A DNA stretch of 58,785 nt from Akkermansiaceae bacterium. Lineage in GTDB: Bacteria; Verrucomicrobiota; Verrucomicrobiia; Verrucomicrobiales; Akkermansiaceae. This document shows, in pieces, positions 43,801 through 51,894 of this stretch. Where the stretch lies: NCBI GenBank assembly GCA_903908495.1, contig CAIVSK010000252.1:1-58785 (forward strand), in the 5' to 3' direction. The notes below the pieces were generated by a model, which ran no database searches, was not told the DNA's origin, and saw only the letters and a list, made by a program, of their open reading frames with translations. Both the position numbers and the translations under genes were made by a program. How positions within the stretch are numbered: the first letter of the stretch is position 1; each line of letters opens with the position of its first letter.

Positions 43801-44167
43801 GCCTGGTGAAATCACCGCCGGCCTCGCCGCGGACGCCGCAGATGCGGATGGCGACGGACTGACTAATCTAACCGAGTACACGCTCGGCACCGACCCGCGC
43901 GAATCGACCCCGCCACCCCTGGTGCTCACCCGCGCCGCGGACAACTCTATCAGCCTGACTTTCCTCGCCCGCCGCGCAACCGGTGGCGGCTACGCGGGCC
44001 TGACCCGCAAGTATGCCGTGGAAGGCAGCCCCGATCTATCCGGCACGGCGGCGTGGCAGACCGTGCCCGGCCACACCGATATCGTCGGTGCCGACCAGAC
44101 CGTCAGCATCACCTTACCCGTTGCATCACCCCTGCAATTCTATCGCCTCAACGTCCGCCTCGAATAG
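40709..44167 (+). CDS. C-terminal part of the frameshifted giant protein: YDG/MBG repeats and C-terminal tail
   Basis: Continues the gene at 33724 in the next frame. If translated alone it would need the GTG at 40709 or 40730, with no visible ribosome-binding site and no signal peptide, so an independent gene is unlikely. It holds the end of the Ig-like domain, then YDG-type repeats ('GKIYDKTTAVILTGGAVTGV', 'PKVYDGATTSLLVGAA', 'KPYDGNTSATVNGTATG', 'SRDYDGTTAIGCASLTI'). The fourth is interrupted by two beta-rich domains of ~200 residues (41866-43165) and resumes at 'FKPQAASLSGSLALSGTSAG'. Further YDG and MBG-like repeats follow, then the tail 'DADGDGLTNLTEYTLGTDP' ending 'LQFYRLNVRLE'. These domains are typical of long extracellular stalks or adhesins. 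Confidence 0.72.
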   Translation: MPPRSPSVPHALTANYAGSGSFTASASAAASYSVTAKPVTITGVTAAGKIYDKTTAVILTGGAVTGVVGSEIVNVGAGSGSLAGSDVGSQGVTATGYTLTGANKDNYVLSAQPAVANAAITAKALTLGGLTAAPKVYDGATTSLLVGAAALAGAEPAGSGTSSDGKPYAGDDVAATGTPAGTLEAKDVGVRAVAIAGGSLGGAQAGNYTPTQQTGLTQIVTAKGLLINGLTLPASKPYDGNTSATVNGTATGLLAAETVGSGATSDGKPYAGDALGVSGASTGSGTYNSKDVATAATVTYNGLSLTGAQASNYALQAAATIAPKPLAVVGSRDYDGTTAIGCASLTIANKVSGDDVSLAAGSAVLAGRNAGTQACVVNSDPLPTRVGTYASGSTGTNAATAFSVIIPPPATGNTLVAFIATRSTSTNAVAAISQTAGAGWTRAAQSTGTAGSTTEIWFAPCLQGAGSSVTIQLAASLFASAIVAEYSGVLGAAAVDQTANSSGGGTSAVTGTTPTTALANELWLGAIGLDSSTPTLASPVNAFTSIASAQSANASASNNAKAYALEKLPAATGTAASGGAIAGAVPAAIAQRGTATTAAITTAGSVTINKPAGVLAGDVMIATLTKLGSTTALTAPSGWAVVSQATLRTGTTTYGAVMYRVADGSDAAVASYTFPLGTTTTAVGDVVAFSNVDGTGGVKQDGSAGGPFDVTPLAMTANTGGSTSVTAAALTTASANAAVIMCGMAGGTATWATSGTWTIANGPQTLTEIADNHQSTAASVGIAWATKAAAGTTGAGAVTLSTSQRSGGILLALRPAPAIPQWSGAMATFKPQAASLSGSLALSGTSAGNYTLAAASGTATIHPLPITVTAVAAIKTYDGTTSATGTPTCTPGLASNDIISALSQTFQTKDAGESDKVLIPHITIDDGNSGANYQVTAQNYPNGTIHKAAAAVTLGNLAQAYDGLSKTASATTDPAGLAVAISYDGAPAAPQAAGTYAVLASITDPNYSGTASDTLVIAAESIADWRSGHFTPGEITAGLAADAADADGDGLTNLTEYTLGTDPRESTPPPLVLTRAADNSISLTFLARRATGGGYAGLTRKYAVEGSPDLSGTAAWQTVPGHTDIVGADQTVSITLPVASPLQFYRLNVRLE
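40733..40736 (+). other. probable single-base frameshift (CCCC for CCC)
   Basis: The Ig-like domain reads 'SLGSATLSSGVATFTPSAAA' then 'LAIGA' up to this C run, and 'HALTANYAGSGSFTASASA' immediately after it in the +1 frame. Removing one C rejoins them as LAIGAHALTANYAG, the normal continuation of this domain, and gives one frame of 3,481 codons from 33724 to 44167. It is therefore a sequencing or assembly error in a homopolymer, a genuine inactivating or phase-variable insertion, or programmed slippage. Sequence alone cannot separate these. Confidence 0.85.
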
Positions 44168-44259
44168 CCCCGGGACGGCCTACCTCCATGAAGTGCCGAT
44201 ATTGCCGATTTTAACGCCACGCCGGTGGAATTTCGCGCGCAATGGCGGCCTGGAGCCCG

Positions 44260-45018
44260 TCAGGCGAGCCCAAGCGTGTCGCGCAGCACCTGGATGGTAT
44301 GCAGGTGTTTGACGGGGCGGCCCTGGGCCTGGGCGAGGCCGCTGAGGTGCATCAGGCACGACATGTCCACACCGACGAGCAGGTCGGGATTGCTATCGAG
44401 GATATTGTCGAGCTTGAGGGTTCCCATGCGGCCGGAGATATGCGGGAAGGTGACACAGAATGTGCCGCCGAAGCCGCAGCATTGTTCGGATTGACCGAAC
44501 GGGATGACCTCGGCGTTGGCGATGGACGCGAGCAAGCCGCGGGCGGCCGCCCCGGTGTCTGTGCCGCGACTGTGGCAGGAGCGGTGAAAGGCCAAGCGCG
44601 TCGGTTCGGCGAACTTGCCCGGCCAGGTGATGATGCCGAGGCCGTTGTGGATGAAGTCGATGACTTCCCAGGTGCGCGCGCCGAACGAAGCGACGGCCGC
44701 ATCGGGCTGGTCCTCAAACTGGATCGAGTTGCCATGGGAATTCATGGCCGCACACGAACCGGACGGCACAATGATGGGCAACTCGCCGGCAAACACCTTG
44801 GCACAATGGCGCGCCACCTTGCGCGAGGCGTTCCAATCGCCGGAGTTGAACGCGGGCTGGCCACAGCACGTCTGGTCCTCGGGATATTCGACGGTGACGC
44901 CGAGATGCTCAAGGACTTGCACGGTGGCGCGGGCGACGTCGTCGTAAAAGGCATCGCACAGGCAGGTGCCCATCAGTAGCACGCGTTTGCCGACGGGGCG
45001 GAGGATGGTAGAGGACAT
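44260..45018 (-). CDS. lutA: CCG-type Fe-S oxidoreductase subunit (LutA/YkgE-like)
   Basis: A 252-residue protein with two CCG (cysteine-rich) domains: 'MGTCLCDAFYDD' with 'QTCCGQPAFNSGDW' (CCG 51-53), and 'FHRSCHSRG' with 'QCCGFGGTFCVTFPHISGRM' (CCG 180-182). This is the layout of LutA, part of the LutABC L-lactate oxidation complex, and of the glycolate oxidase Fe-S subunit. No lutB or lutC lies next to it here. The 3' gap to the giant gene is 92 bp with nothing notable. Three heptanucleotide repeats abut its start codon. Confidence 0.88.
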   Translation of the reverse strand: MSSTILRPVGKRVLLMGTCLCDAFYDDVARATVQVLEHLGVTVEYPEDQTCCGQPAFNSGDWNASRKVARHCAKVFAGELPIIVPSGSCAAMNSHGNSIQFEDQPDAAVASFGARTWEVIDFIHNGLGIITWPGKFAEPTRLAFHRSCHSRGTDTGAAARGLLASIANAEVIPFGQSEQCCGFGGTFCVTFPHISGRMGTLKLDNILDSNPDLLVGVDMSCLMHLSGLAQAQGRPVKHLHTIQVLRDTLGLA

Positions 45019-45019
45019 G

Positions 45020-45040
45020 GTTATTAGTTGTTAGTTATTC
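45020..45040 (-). repeat. heptanucleotide repeat cluster upstream of lutA
   Basis: Plus-strand GTTATTA-GTTGTTA-GTTATTC, three consecutive heptamers. It occupies the whole spacer between the stop codon of the HtrA-like gene (which it overlaps) and the ATG of lutA, ending one base from the start codon. Related clusters lie at 47397-47424 and 47487-47507. Confidence 0.6.
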
Positions 45041-46534
45041 GGCGCGATAGAGACGCGGGATTCCGCGCTGGAGGAGCTGGGCATCGACGCTGGCGGAACC
45101 GGCCTCATCAAGATAGATGGTGAACTTCTCCTCGTCGAATTCGATGGAGTGGAGTTCGCCGAGGTTGCCTTTGAAGGCCGCGATGAGACCCTTCATGTCG
45201 CGGATATCCTTGCCATTGACCTTGCGCACGATGAGATTGCGCAGCGATTCATAACCGACGGTGGCAGGCGTGGGAATCACCCCGCTGAGAAAAATGACGC
45301 GCTCGGCGCGGTCCTGGTACTTCTCCGGGTTTTGATAGGCATCCAACAGGTTGAGCGGCGCGCGGGCATTCCAGTCCTCGCCGAACGCCTGGAGCATCGG
45401 CAACGAGAGTTCCTGAAAGATGAATCCGCCTTTGACCAGATAGTTCGGAGCCCTGTCGAAGGTGTAGTTGGGCACCAACCGCGCTTGTTCCTCCTCGCGG
45501 GTGAGAGTGGCCTTGACTTCAAGTGAGCGGCCGTCGCGCATCAGCGCGAGACTCACCACATCACCGACCGCGCGTTCCCCGCGGGCGAGGTGGCCCCAGC
45601 CAAGGCTGCCGTACTTGGGGTGTTGAAAGTAACCGCGGCGATCGATCTGATGACCGTCGAAGGCGAGCAGCACATCACCCTTCTTGATGCCGGCGGCCTC
45701 CGCGGCACCGCCCTTGCGCACGGCACTGATATAGACGCCGCCTTGGTCATCAGGCAGTTTGAGCCACTGGCGGAACAAGGGGTCCTCGGTGAAGGCGACC
45801 GCCACGCCGAGACTGGGAAAGCCTATGTATTTACCGGTGGCGGCCGCCTTGATGAAGCGAGCGACGATGTCAGTGGCGCAAACATCGCAGATTTGATCCT
45901 TGGAATTGTAGCTGGAGAGCAGGCCGGCGAGTTTGCCATGCTGCAGCACCGGCACCGTGTAACTGCTGGCGGCACTCTGCATGGAGGCTTTCACCATGTA
46001 AGTCAGGAAGTTATGACCGGGCAGGAACGTGGAGGACACGTCAATGCTTTGCAGCGTGCCACTGGTGCGCAGCGCCACGCCATTGTCCTCGATCTGATAG
46101 ATATCGAGACTCTCGCCGATGGCGGACGGCGGGGCGATTTCGAGTGGAGTGGTGTTGGCGAACAATTTCGCGCCGTCCTCTGCGGAGGCAGGGCCGAGCA
46201 GGGCGAGATTTGCTTCGTAATCCACGGCGATGACCTTGGCCGGGGCGAAGCGGGTGCCATCCGGTGATTCAAATTCCAGATAGGTGGCATCCGCCACCAT
46301 TTCCGAGGTGGTGATGACTTGCTGGGGACCGATGATCGCGGCCAAAGCGCGACGCGTCGAGGGCGGGGATTTTTCCCAGGGTTGGCCCGCACTCCACGCC
46401 TGCAGGGTGGAATTGAGCCGCACCACCGAGGCTTTGAAATCCAACGGCGCGGGGGATGGCGCGGCCGGCTCGTCGGCCAGAGCCGGGTGGCAGGCGGTCA
46501 GAAGGACGGCGGCGGTGAGGAGGCGGCGGAACAT
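45035..46534 (-). CDS. HtrA/Deg-like PDZ protein lacking the serine protease triad
   Basis: Exported protein of 499 residues (signal peptide MFRRLLTAAVLLTACHPALA). Residues ~35-250 resemble a trypsin-like HtrA domain, followed by a PDZ domain ('GVYISAVRKGGAAEAAGIKK' then 'GDVLLAFDGHQI') and a second PDZ-like region ('NLIVRKVNGKDIRDMKGLIA'). Where HtrA has the catalytic His, this has 'VITTSEMVADA' (M79); the Asp site reads 'VDYEANLALL' (N109); the GNSGGP site reads 'SSYTVPVLQHGKLAGLL' (Y192). The alignment is mine by eye. Probably a chaperone, scaffold or regulator rather than a protease. An alternative start at 46654 overlaps the dapB stop (ATGA) and would hide the signal peptide behind 40 residues. 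Confidence 0.82.
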   Translation of the reverse strand: MFRRLLTAAVLLTACHPALADEPAAPSPAPLDFKASVVRLNSTLQAWSAGQPWEKSPPSTRRALAAIIGPQQVITTSEMVADATYLEFESPDGTRFAPAKVIAVDYEANLALLGPASAEDGAKLFANTTPLEIAPPSAIGESLDIYQIEDNGVALRTSGTLQSIDVSSTFLPGHNFLTYMVKASMQSAASSYTVPVLQHGKLAGLLSSYNSKDQICDVCATDIVARFIKAAATGKYIGFPSLGVAVAFTEDPLFRQWLKLPDDQGGVYISAVRKGGAAEAAGIKKGDVLLAFDGHQIDRRGYFQHPKYGSLGWGHLARGERAVGDVVSLALMRDGRSLEVKATLTREEEQARLVPNYTFDRAPNYLVKGGFIFQELSLPMLQAFGEDWNARAPLNLLDAYQNPEKYQDRAERVIFLSGVIPTPATVGYESLRNLIVRKVNGKDIRDMKGLIAAFKGNLGELHSIEFDEEKFTIYLDEAGSASVDAQLLQRGIPRLYRAE

Positions 46535-46650
46535 GGCGAAAGTTGTGGGTTGGCAAGGGGGGAATGCAAGCACACAAGCCGCAAGTCCATGCAAGGAAGT
46601 CAGCCGTGACGTTTCCTCTCTTGCGTCATGCATCTGCCAGTCTTGTGTCT

Positions 46651-47388
46651 TCATTTCAGTCCGAGCACGTCCTGCATGTCGTAGAGGCCTGCGGGTTTGT
46701 TCGCGAGCCAGAGAGCGGCGCGCACGGCCCCGGCCGCGAAGGTGAGGCGGGATGAAGCCTTGTGGGTGAGTTCGACGCGCTCGCCATCGGCGGCAAACAG
46801 GACGGTGTGGTCGCCGACCACATCGCCGCCGCGCAGGCTGTGCATGCCGATTTCGCGGGCCGGCCGCGGGCCGATGTTGCCGACCCGGCCATGAACGACG
46901 TCGGCGGCGTATGACGTGCCGGTGGCCTCGGTGAGTATGTCCAGCAAGGTGCGCGCGGTGCCGGAGGGCGCGTCAATTTTGTGGCGGTGGTGCATTTCGG
47001 TCACCTCGATATCGAAGCGGTCCTGGCCGAGAATGCGGGCGGCCTGGCGGGTGAGCCAGAACAAGGTGTTGACGCCGACGGAGTAGTTGGACGCGTACAC
47101 GATCGGGATTTGGGTGGCGGCGGCGTGGATGGCGGCGCGCTCGGCATCGGTGTGGCCGGTGGTACCGATGACAAGGTGGGTGCCGCGGGCCAGCGCAGCG
47201 GCGAGCAACTGGCAGGTGAATGAGTGGATCGAGAAATCGACGACGCAAGTGGCACCGGCGATGGCTGCCTCAAGGTTTTCACCGGCATCATGGGTGGCGG
47301 CAACGGTGACGGCAGCTTCGGCAGCCGCGGCTAGCAAGACGGCCTGGCCCATTCGGCCAGATTTTCCAGTGACAAGGAGGGGGAGCAT
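46651..47388 (-). CDS. dapB: 4-hydroxy-tetrahydrodipicolinate reductase
   Basis: NAD(P)H-dependent reductase of the diaminopimelate/lysine pathway, supplying peptidoglycan precursors. 245 residues, normal length. The nucleotide-binding 'VTGKSGRMGQAV' is at the N-terminus, 'VIGTTGHT' in the middle, and the diagnostic 'EMHHRHKIDAPSGTA' (E131, H133, H134, K137, D139) follows. The C-terminal 'ALWLANKPAGLYDMQDVLGL' is typical. Four heptanucleotide repeats begin 9 bp upstream of its ATG. No other dap genes are here. Confidence 0.95.
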   Translation of the reverse strand: MLPLLVTGKSGRMGQAVLLAAAAEAAVTVAATHDAGENLEAAIAGATCVVDFSIHSFTCQLLAAALARGTHLVIGTTGHTDAERAAIHAAATQIPIVYASNYSVGVNTLFWLTRQAARILGQDRFDIEVTEMHHRHKIDAPSGTARTLLDILTEATGTSYAADVVHGRVGNIGPRPAREIGMHSLRGGDVVGDHTVLFAADGERVELTHKASSRLTFAAGAVRAALWLANKPAGLYDMQDVLGLK

Positions 47389-47396
47389 GGGGGATG

Positions 47397-47424
47397 GTTA
47401 TTGGTTATTGGTTATTGGTTATTG
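47397..47424 (-). repeat. four tandem GTTATTG heptamers upstream of dapB
   Basis: Four perfect tandem copies of GTTATTG (plus strand), beginning 9 bp from the dapB start codon. In the transcript this is (CAATAAC)4 followed by CATCCCCC and the ATG. Perfect tandem repeats of this kind change copy number by slippage, which would alter leader length. Confidence 0.75.
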
Positions 47425-47486
47425 GGAAGAAGACGCAAGAGAAGAGAAAGAAGTGAGCCGCGCGCGGCGCAAAGGACATTCTGGTG

Positions 47487-47507
47487 CTAATAACTGACAA
47501 CTGATAA
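47487..47507 (+). repeat. heptanucleotide repeat cluster downstream of the helical-repeat gene
   Basis: Plus-strand CTAATAA-CTGACAA-CTGATAA, three degenerate heptamers of the same family as those at 45020 and 47397 but in the opposite orientation. It lies 19 bp beyond the stop codon of the gene at 47526. The rest of the 137-bp spacer (47425-47486) is purine-rich and shows nothing else. Confidence 0.55.
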
Positions 47508-47525
47508 CTTTCTCCATCTTCTGTC

Positions 47526-50087
47526 TCATTCATCTTCCCAGACCATGTGTTTGAGTTGGAGGGCGCGGGCGAGGGCGGCGGCATCCTCAGCGCGGGGGCC
47601 GTTGAAAGAGGCTATTTTTTTAGCGATGGCGATGGCGGGCTGCCAGCGTTGGGCGGTTTCGCAGAGCTGGATGGCTTGGAAGCCGCAGCGCTCAAACCAC
47701 AACCATTCGGCCGGAGGGGCCTTGGCAGCGCTTTCGAGCACGGAATAATAGGCTTCGAGGGCTTCCGCCACCCGTTTGACGGCCGGATTTTTGGGATCGG
47801 GAAGTTGTTCGAGCGTTTGCCCGCGAAGGTATTGCAGGCGGTAACCGGTGGCGGGGTCCACTTTCGGATGGGTCAGCAGTTTCTGATAGAGGGCGAGCAC
47901 CTCGGTGAGTACGGCCGGGTTTTTTTCGGCTTGGGCGGTGAGCGCGTTACCCAGCAGGAATCCGACCGGCAGGCGCAGGGGGTCGTCCTTGGGCAGCGCG
48001 TCGTTCCATTTTCGCAACAGGCTCACGGCGGCGGCGAGGTGGTTGAGGTCGATCAAATGCCTGGCCTTTTCCAAACTGGCGATGGTGCCGAGCGGGCCGT
48101 TGGTGGCGATGGCATGATCAAAGAGCGAAAGCGCCTCCTCGCGGGAGCTCGGGGACGGGACGAGAGCGGCGGCGCGTGCGGCCAGCAGCCATGCGGCTTG
48201 GGCGCGGGTGGGCGATGCGTCGGTAGCGGCGAGTTTTTCAAGGGTCATGCGGGCGGGATTGTAATCGCCGGATTGGAAGAGATTGCGCCCAAGGACCATG
48301 GCAGCATCGGCGGCGGCGGGCTCGGTGGGGAAACTTTCGAGAAATCCGCGGGCGGCGGCAATGGTGGCCTTGGCATCATTGGATAAATCGGTGAAGCGGA
48401 GCCGCGTGAGGGCCAGACGGGCCGCCGGCAACGCCTCGGTGGCGGCTTGGGATGCGGCCAATGCGTCGAGTTGCTCGCGGGCTTGGGCGAGATCCGGCGG
48501 GCTGGCCGAGAGCGCGGCGTCGGCAGCGGCGAGGCGGGCCTCGGGGAGTCGCGGGTGGTCCGGGTGGCCGGCGATGAAAGCGGCGAGGGCGGTTTTGGCG
48601 GCTGCTGGCGGGGTGGCGACGAGTGCCTGTTCGAGCTGGAGGTCGGCGAGGGTACCGGGAGCCAACTGGGATGCCTCGCGGGAGTTGAGGCCAACGAGTT
48701 CGCCTTGCTGGAGGCGGGCGATGGCGGCATTGAGGCGGGCGGTATCGGCGGCCTCGGCGTTGAGGGACTTGGCGGCATCCTCAAACAAGCGGGCAGCTTG
48801 TTTGGCGTCGCCATCGACAAAGGCGGCCTCGGCGGAGAAAAAGGCGGCCTCCCCACCCAGGACCGGCGATCTGGCGGAGTCACGGAGGGCAGCAAGCACG
48901 CCGAGGGCCTGCTTGGTATGCCCTTGGTCAAGGAGCCACCGGCCGGTCTGGAGCAGAGCGCGGGACGCCAGAAAATGCGCCGGATACTCCAATCGGAGCC
49001 GGGTGAGCAGACGGAGTGCTTCGGTATTCGCCTCCGGGCTGGCAAGACGGTGCAAGCCGATGGCGCGGGTGTAGAGGGCGAAGGCGGCGAGGTTGGACGA
49101 CTCGGTAGCCACCGGCCACGCGGCCACGGCACCGCCGATCTGGGTATTGATGGCGCTGGCGGCAGGTGGCGGCAGCGGAGGCAGCCACTGCGCCACTTGT
49201 TCAAGGATCGGATCGGTGGGAGTGGGGGCGGCCGGAAGCCACTGTAGCACCCGTTTGACGAGCGCATCCAACAACGGTGAGTCGGGGTGCTCCTGGAGAA
49301 AACCGAGCAGCGAGCTGGCAGCTGCGGCGGGCGAGCCTTGGGCTGCGAGCGCATCGGCCAAGCCAATGGCGGCGGCGTGATAGCGGGTCAGCGACTGGCC
49401 TTTGGGCTGATCGACCAGGTTGCCGAATGCCAGGATGGCGGCGTCCGGCTTGCCTTCGGCCATCAGCAGGCAAGCCTCCAAAAAGGCGGCTTGGGCGCGC
49501 CCGGCAGGGGCTACGGTGGCCAGGTCGGGCAGGATGGCTCTGGCGCTTTGGGCATCGCCTTGATCAAGCAGGATCTCCGCTTGATGGAGCCGCGCCTCAC
49601 CGGCGGTGGCCGGATCGGAATCTGCGGCGAGGGCTTTGAGCGAGACGAATGCCGCGTCGCCTTGGTTGAGGCAGAGTTGGAGACTGGCACGGGAGAGGAT
49701 GGCTTCCCGGCGGTAAACCGCCTGTGGATTGTCCAGGGCGGGGGCGTAGCTATCCACCGCCTCCGCGAAATGCCCGCCGGCAGCCAGCGCCTGGGCTTTC
49801 CAAAAGTACGCTTCCGGATCTTTCGCGGCAAACGACTGCCGCAGCAGAGTGAGCGCCTCGGCCGGATTGCCGCAGCGGATCCACGCTTCGGCCAGGCGGA
49901 TGGCGACGCGGGGTTTCTGGGCGCTTGGCAAGCCGGGATCCTGGAGCAGCTTGTTGAAACGCAACGCCGCAATGTCCCACAGCCCGGAGGCCAGCGCGGC
50001 TTCCCCCTGCCGGATGGCGGCAGGCACGTCTTCCGCAGCTGCCGCAAGCGGAAAAGCGAGGAGAAAAATGCAAGTTAACAAGCGCAT
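47526..50087 (-). CDS. exported TPR-like alpha-helical repeat protein
   Basis: Predicted periplasmic or outer-membrane-associated protein of 853 residues with a clear signal peptide (MRLLTCIFLLAFPLAAAAED). The whole mature chain is Ala-rich, with TPR-like helical repeats such as 'QGEAALASGLWDIAALRFNK', 'VAIRLAEAWIRCGNPAEALT' and 'GRNLFQSGDYNPARMTLEKL'. TPR scaffolds mediate protein-protein contacts, often in envelope assembly. No enzymatic motif is seen. It lies 89 bp downstream of the sigma-54 regulator gene on the same strand. The specific partner is unknown. Confidence 0.82.
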   Translation of the reverse strand: MRLLTCIFLLAFPLAAAAEDVPAAIRQGEAALASGLWDIAALRFNKLLQDPGLPSAQKPRVAIRLAEAWIRCGNPAEALTLLRQSFAAKDPEAYFWKAQALAAGGHFAEAVDSYAPALDNPQAVYRREAILSRASLQLCLNQGDAAFVSLKALAADSDPATAGEARLHQAEILLDQGDAQSARAILPDLATVAPAGRAQAAFLEACLLMAEGKPDAAILAFGNLVDQPKGQSLTRYHAAAIGLADALAAQGSPAAAASSLLGFLQEHPDSPLLDALVKRVLQWLPAAPTPTDPILEQVAQWLPPLPPPAASAINTQIGGAVAAWPVATESSNLAAFALYTRAIGLHRLASPEANTEALRLLTRLRLEYPAHFLASRALLQTGRWLLDQGHTKQALGVLAALRDSARSPVLGGEAAFFSAEAAFVDGDAKQAARLFEDAAKSLNAEAADTARLNAAIARLQQGELVGLNSREASQLAPGTLADLQLEQALVATPPAAAKTALAAFIAGHPDHPRLPEARLAAADAALSASPPDLAQAREQLDALAASQAATEALPAARLALTRLRFTDLSNDAKATIAAARGFLESFPTEPAAADAAMVLGRNLFQSGDYNPARMTLEKLAATDASPTRAQAAWLLAARAAALVPSPSSREEALSLFDHAIATNGPLGTIASLEKARHLIDLNHLAAAVSLLRKWNDALPKDDPLRLPVGFLLGNALTAQAEKNPAVLTEVLALYQKLLTHPKVDPATGYRLQYLRGQTLEQLPDPKNPAVKRVAEALEAYYSVLESAAKAPPAEWLWFERCGFQAIQLCETAQRWQPAIAIAKKIASFNGPRAEDAAALARALQLKHMVWEDE

Positions 50088-50176
50088 CGGGCTGGGGCGG
50101 CAAGCTTGAGGGGGATCAGATCAAAACGTGAATCCGGCGGCAATATCAGTGGGTGACCGGCAGCACGGAGAAGGTG

Positions 50177-51562
<1,386 letters not shown>

Positions 51563-51894
51563 CGCGCTGGGCACAGTCAATCAGGCTGCCAGCCAATGAC
51601 ACGATAAAAATCGCCGCACCCCGCTGCGCCGGATCGAAGTTCAGCACAATAGGCCCCCCCCTCACAGATCATCGCCCCACCATCGTCCTGCAAGTGGCTT
51701 GGAATGAGCGCACGGCGACGGTTTCGCGGCGGCGTTTTGATTTTTTTCTTGCACCGCGGGCTTAATCTATACAGTTTTATCTGCTTTCCAAAATCCGCCT
51801 TTTGGAAAATGATGGATCAAGCCAACCGGTGGTCTCGACCCGGCTGGGAGAATTGATCTGTTTGTACCGGCGGTCATTCTAACCATTCAATCGC
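51563..51894. other. 332-bp divergent intergenic region
   Basis: Separates the minus-strand response regulator from the plus-strand HTH-EIIA gene. A T-rich stretch (51737-51750) is followed by TATACA at 51768-51773, a plausible -10 box for the plus-strand gene with only a poor -35 match (TTCTTG, 16 bp upstream). That would give a leader of about 115 bases. No ORF, tRNA or repeat is visible. A GG-N10-GC spacing near 51694-51707 resembles sigma-54 promoters superficially but lacks the rest of the consensus. Confidence 0.45.

Noticed and set aside
51694-51707. Possible sigma-54 promoter (GG-N10-GC) near the response regulator
   Set aside because: Only the invariant dinucleotides match; the TGGCAC and TTGC parts are poor, and one such spacing is expected by chance.
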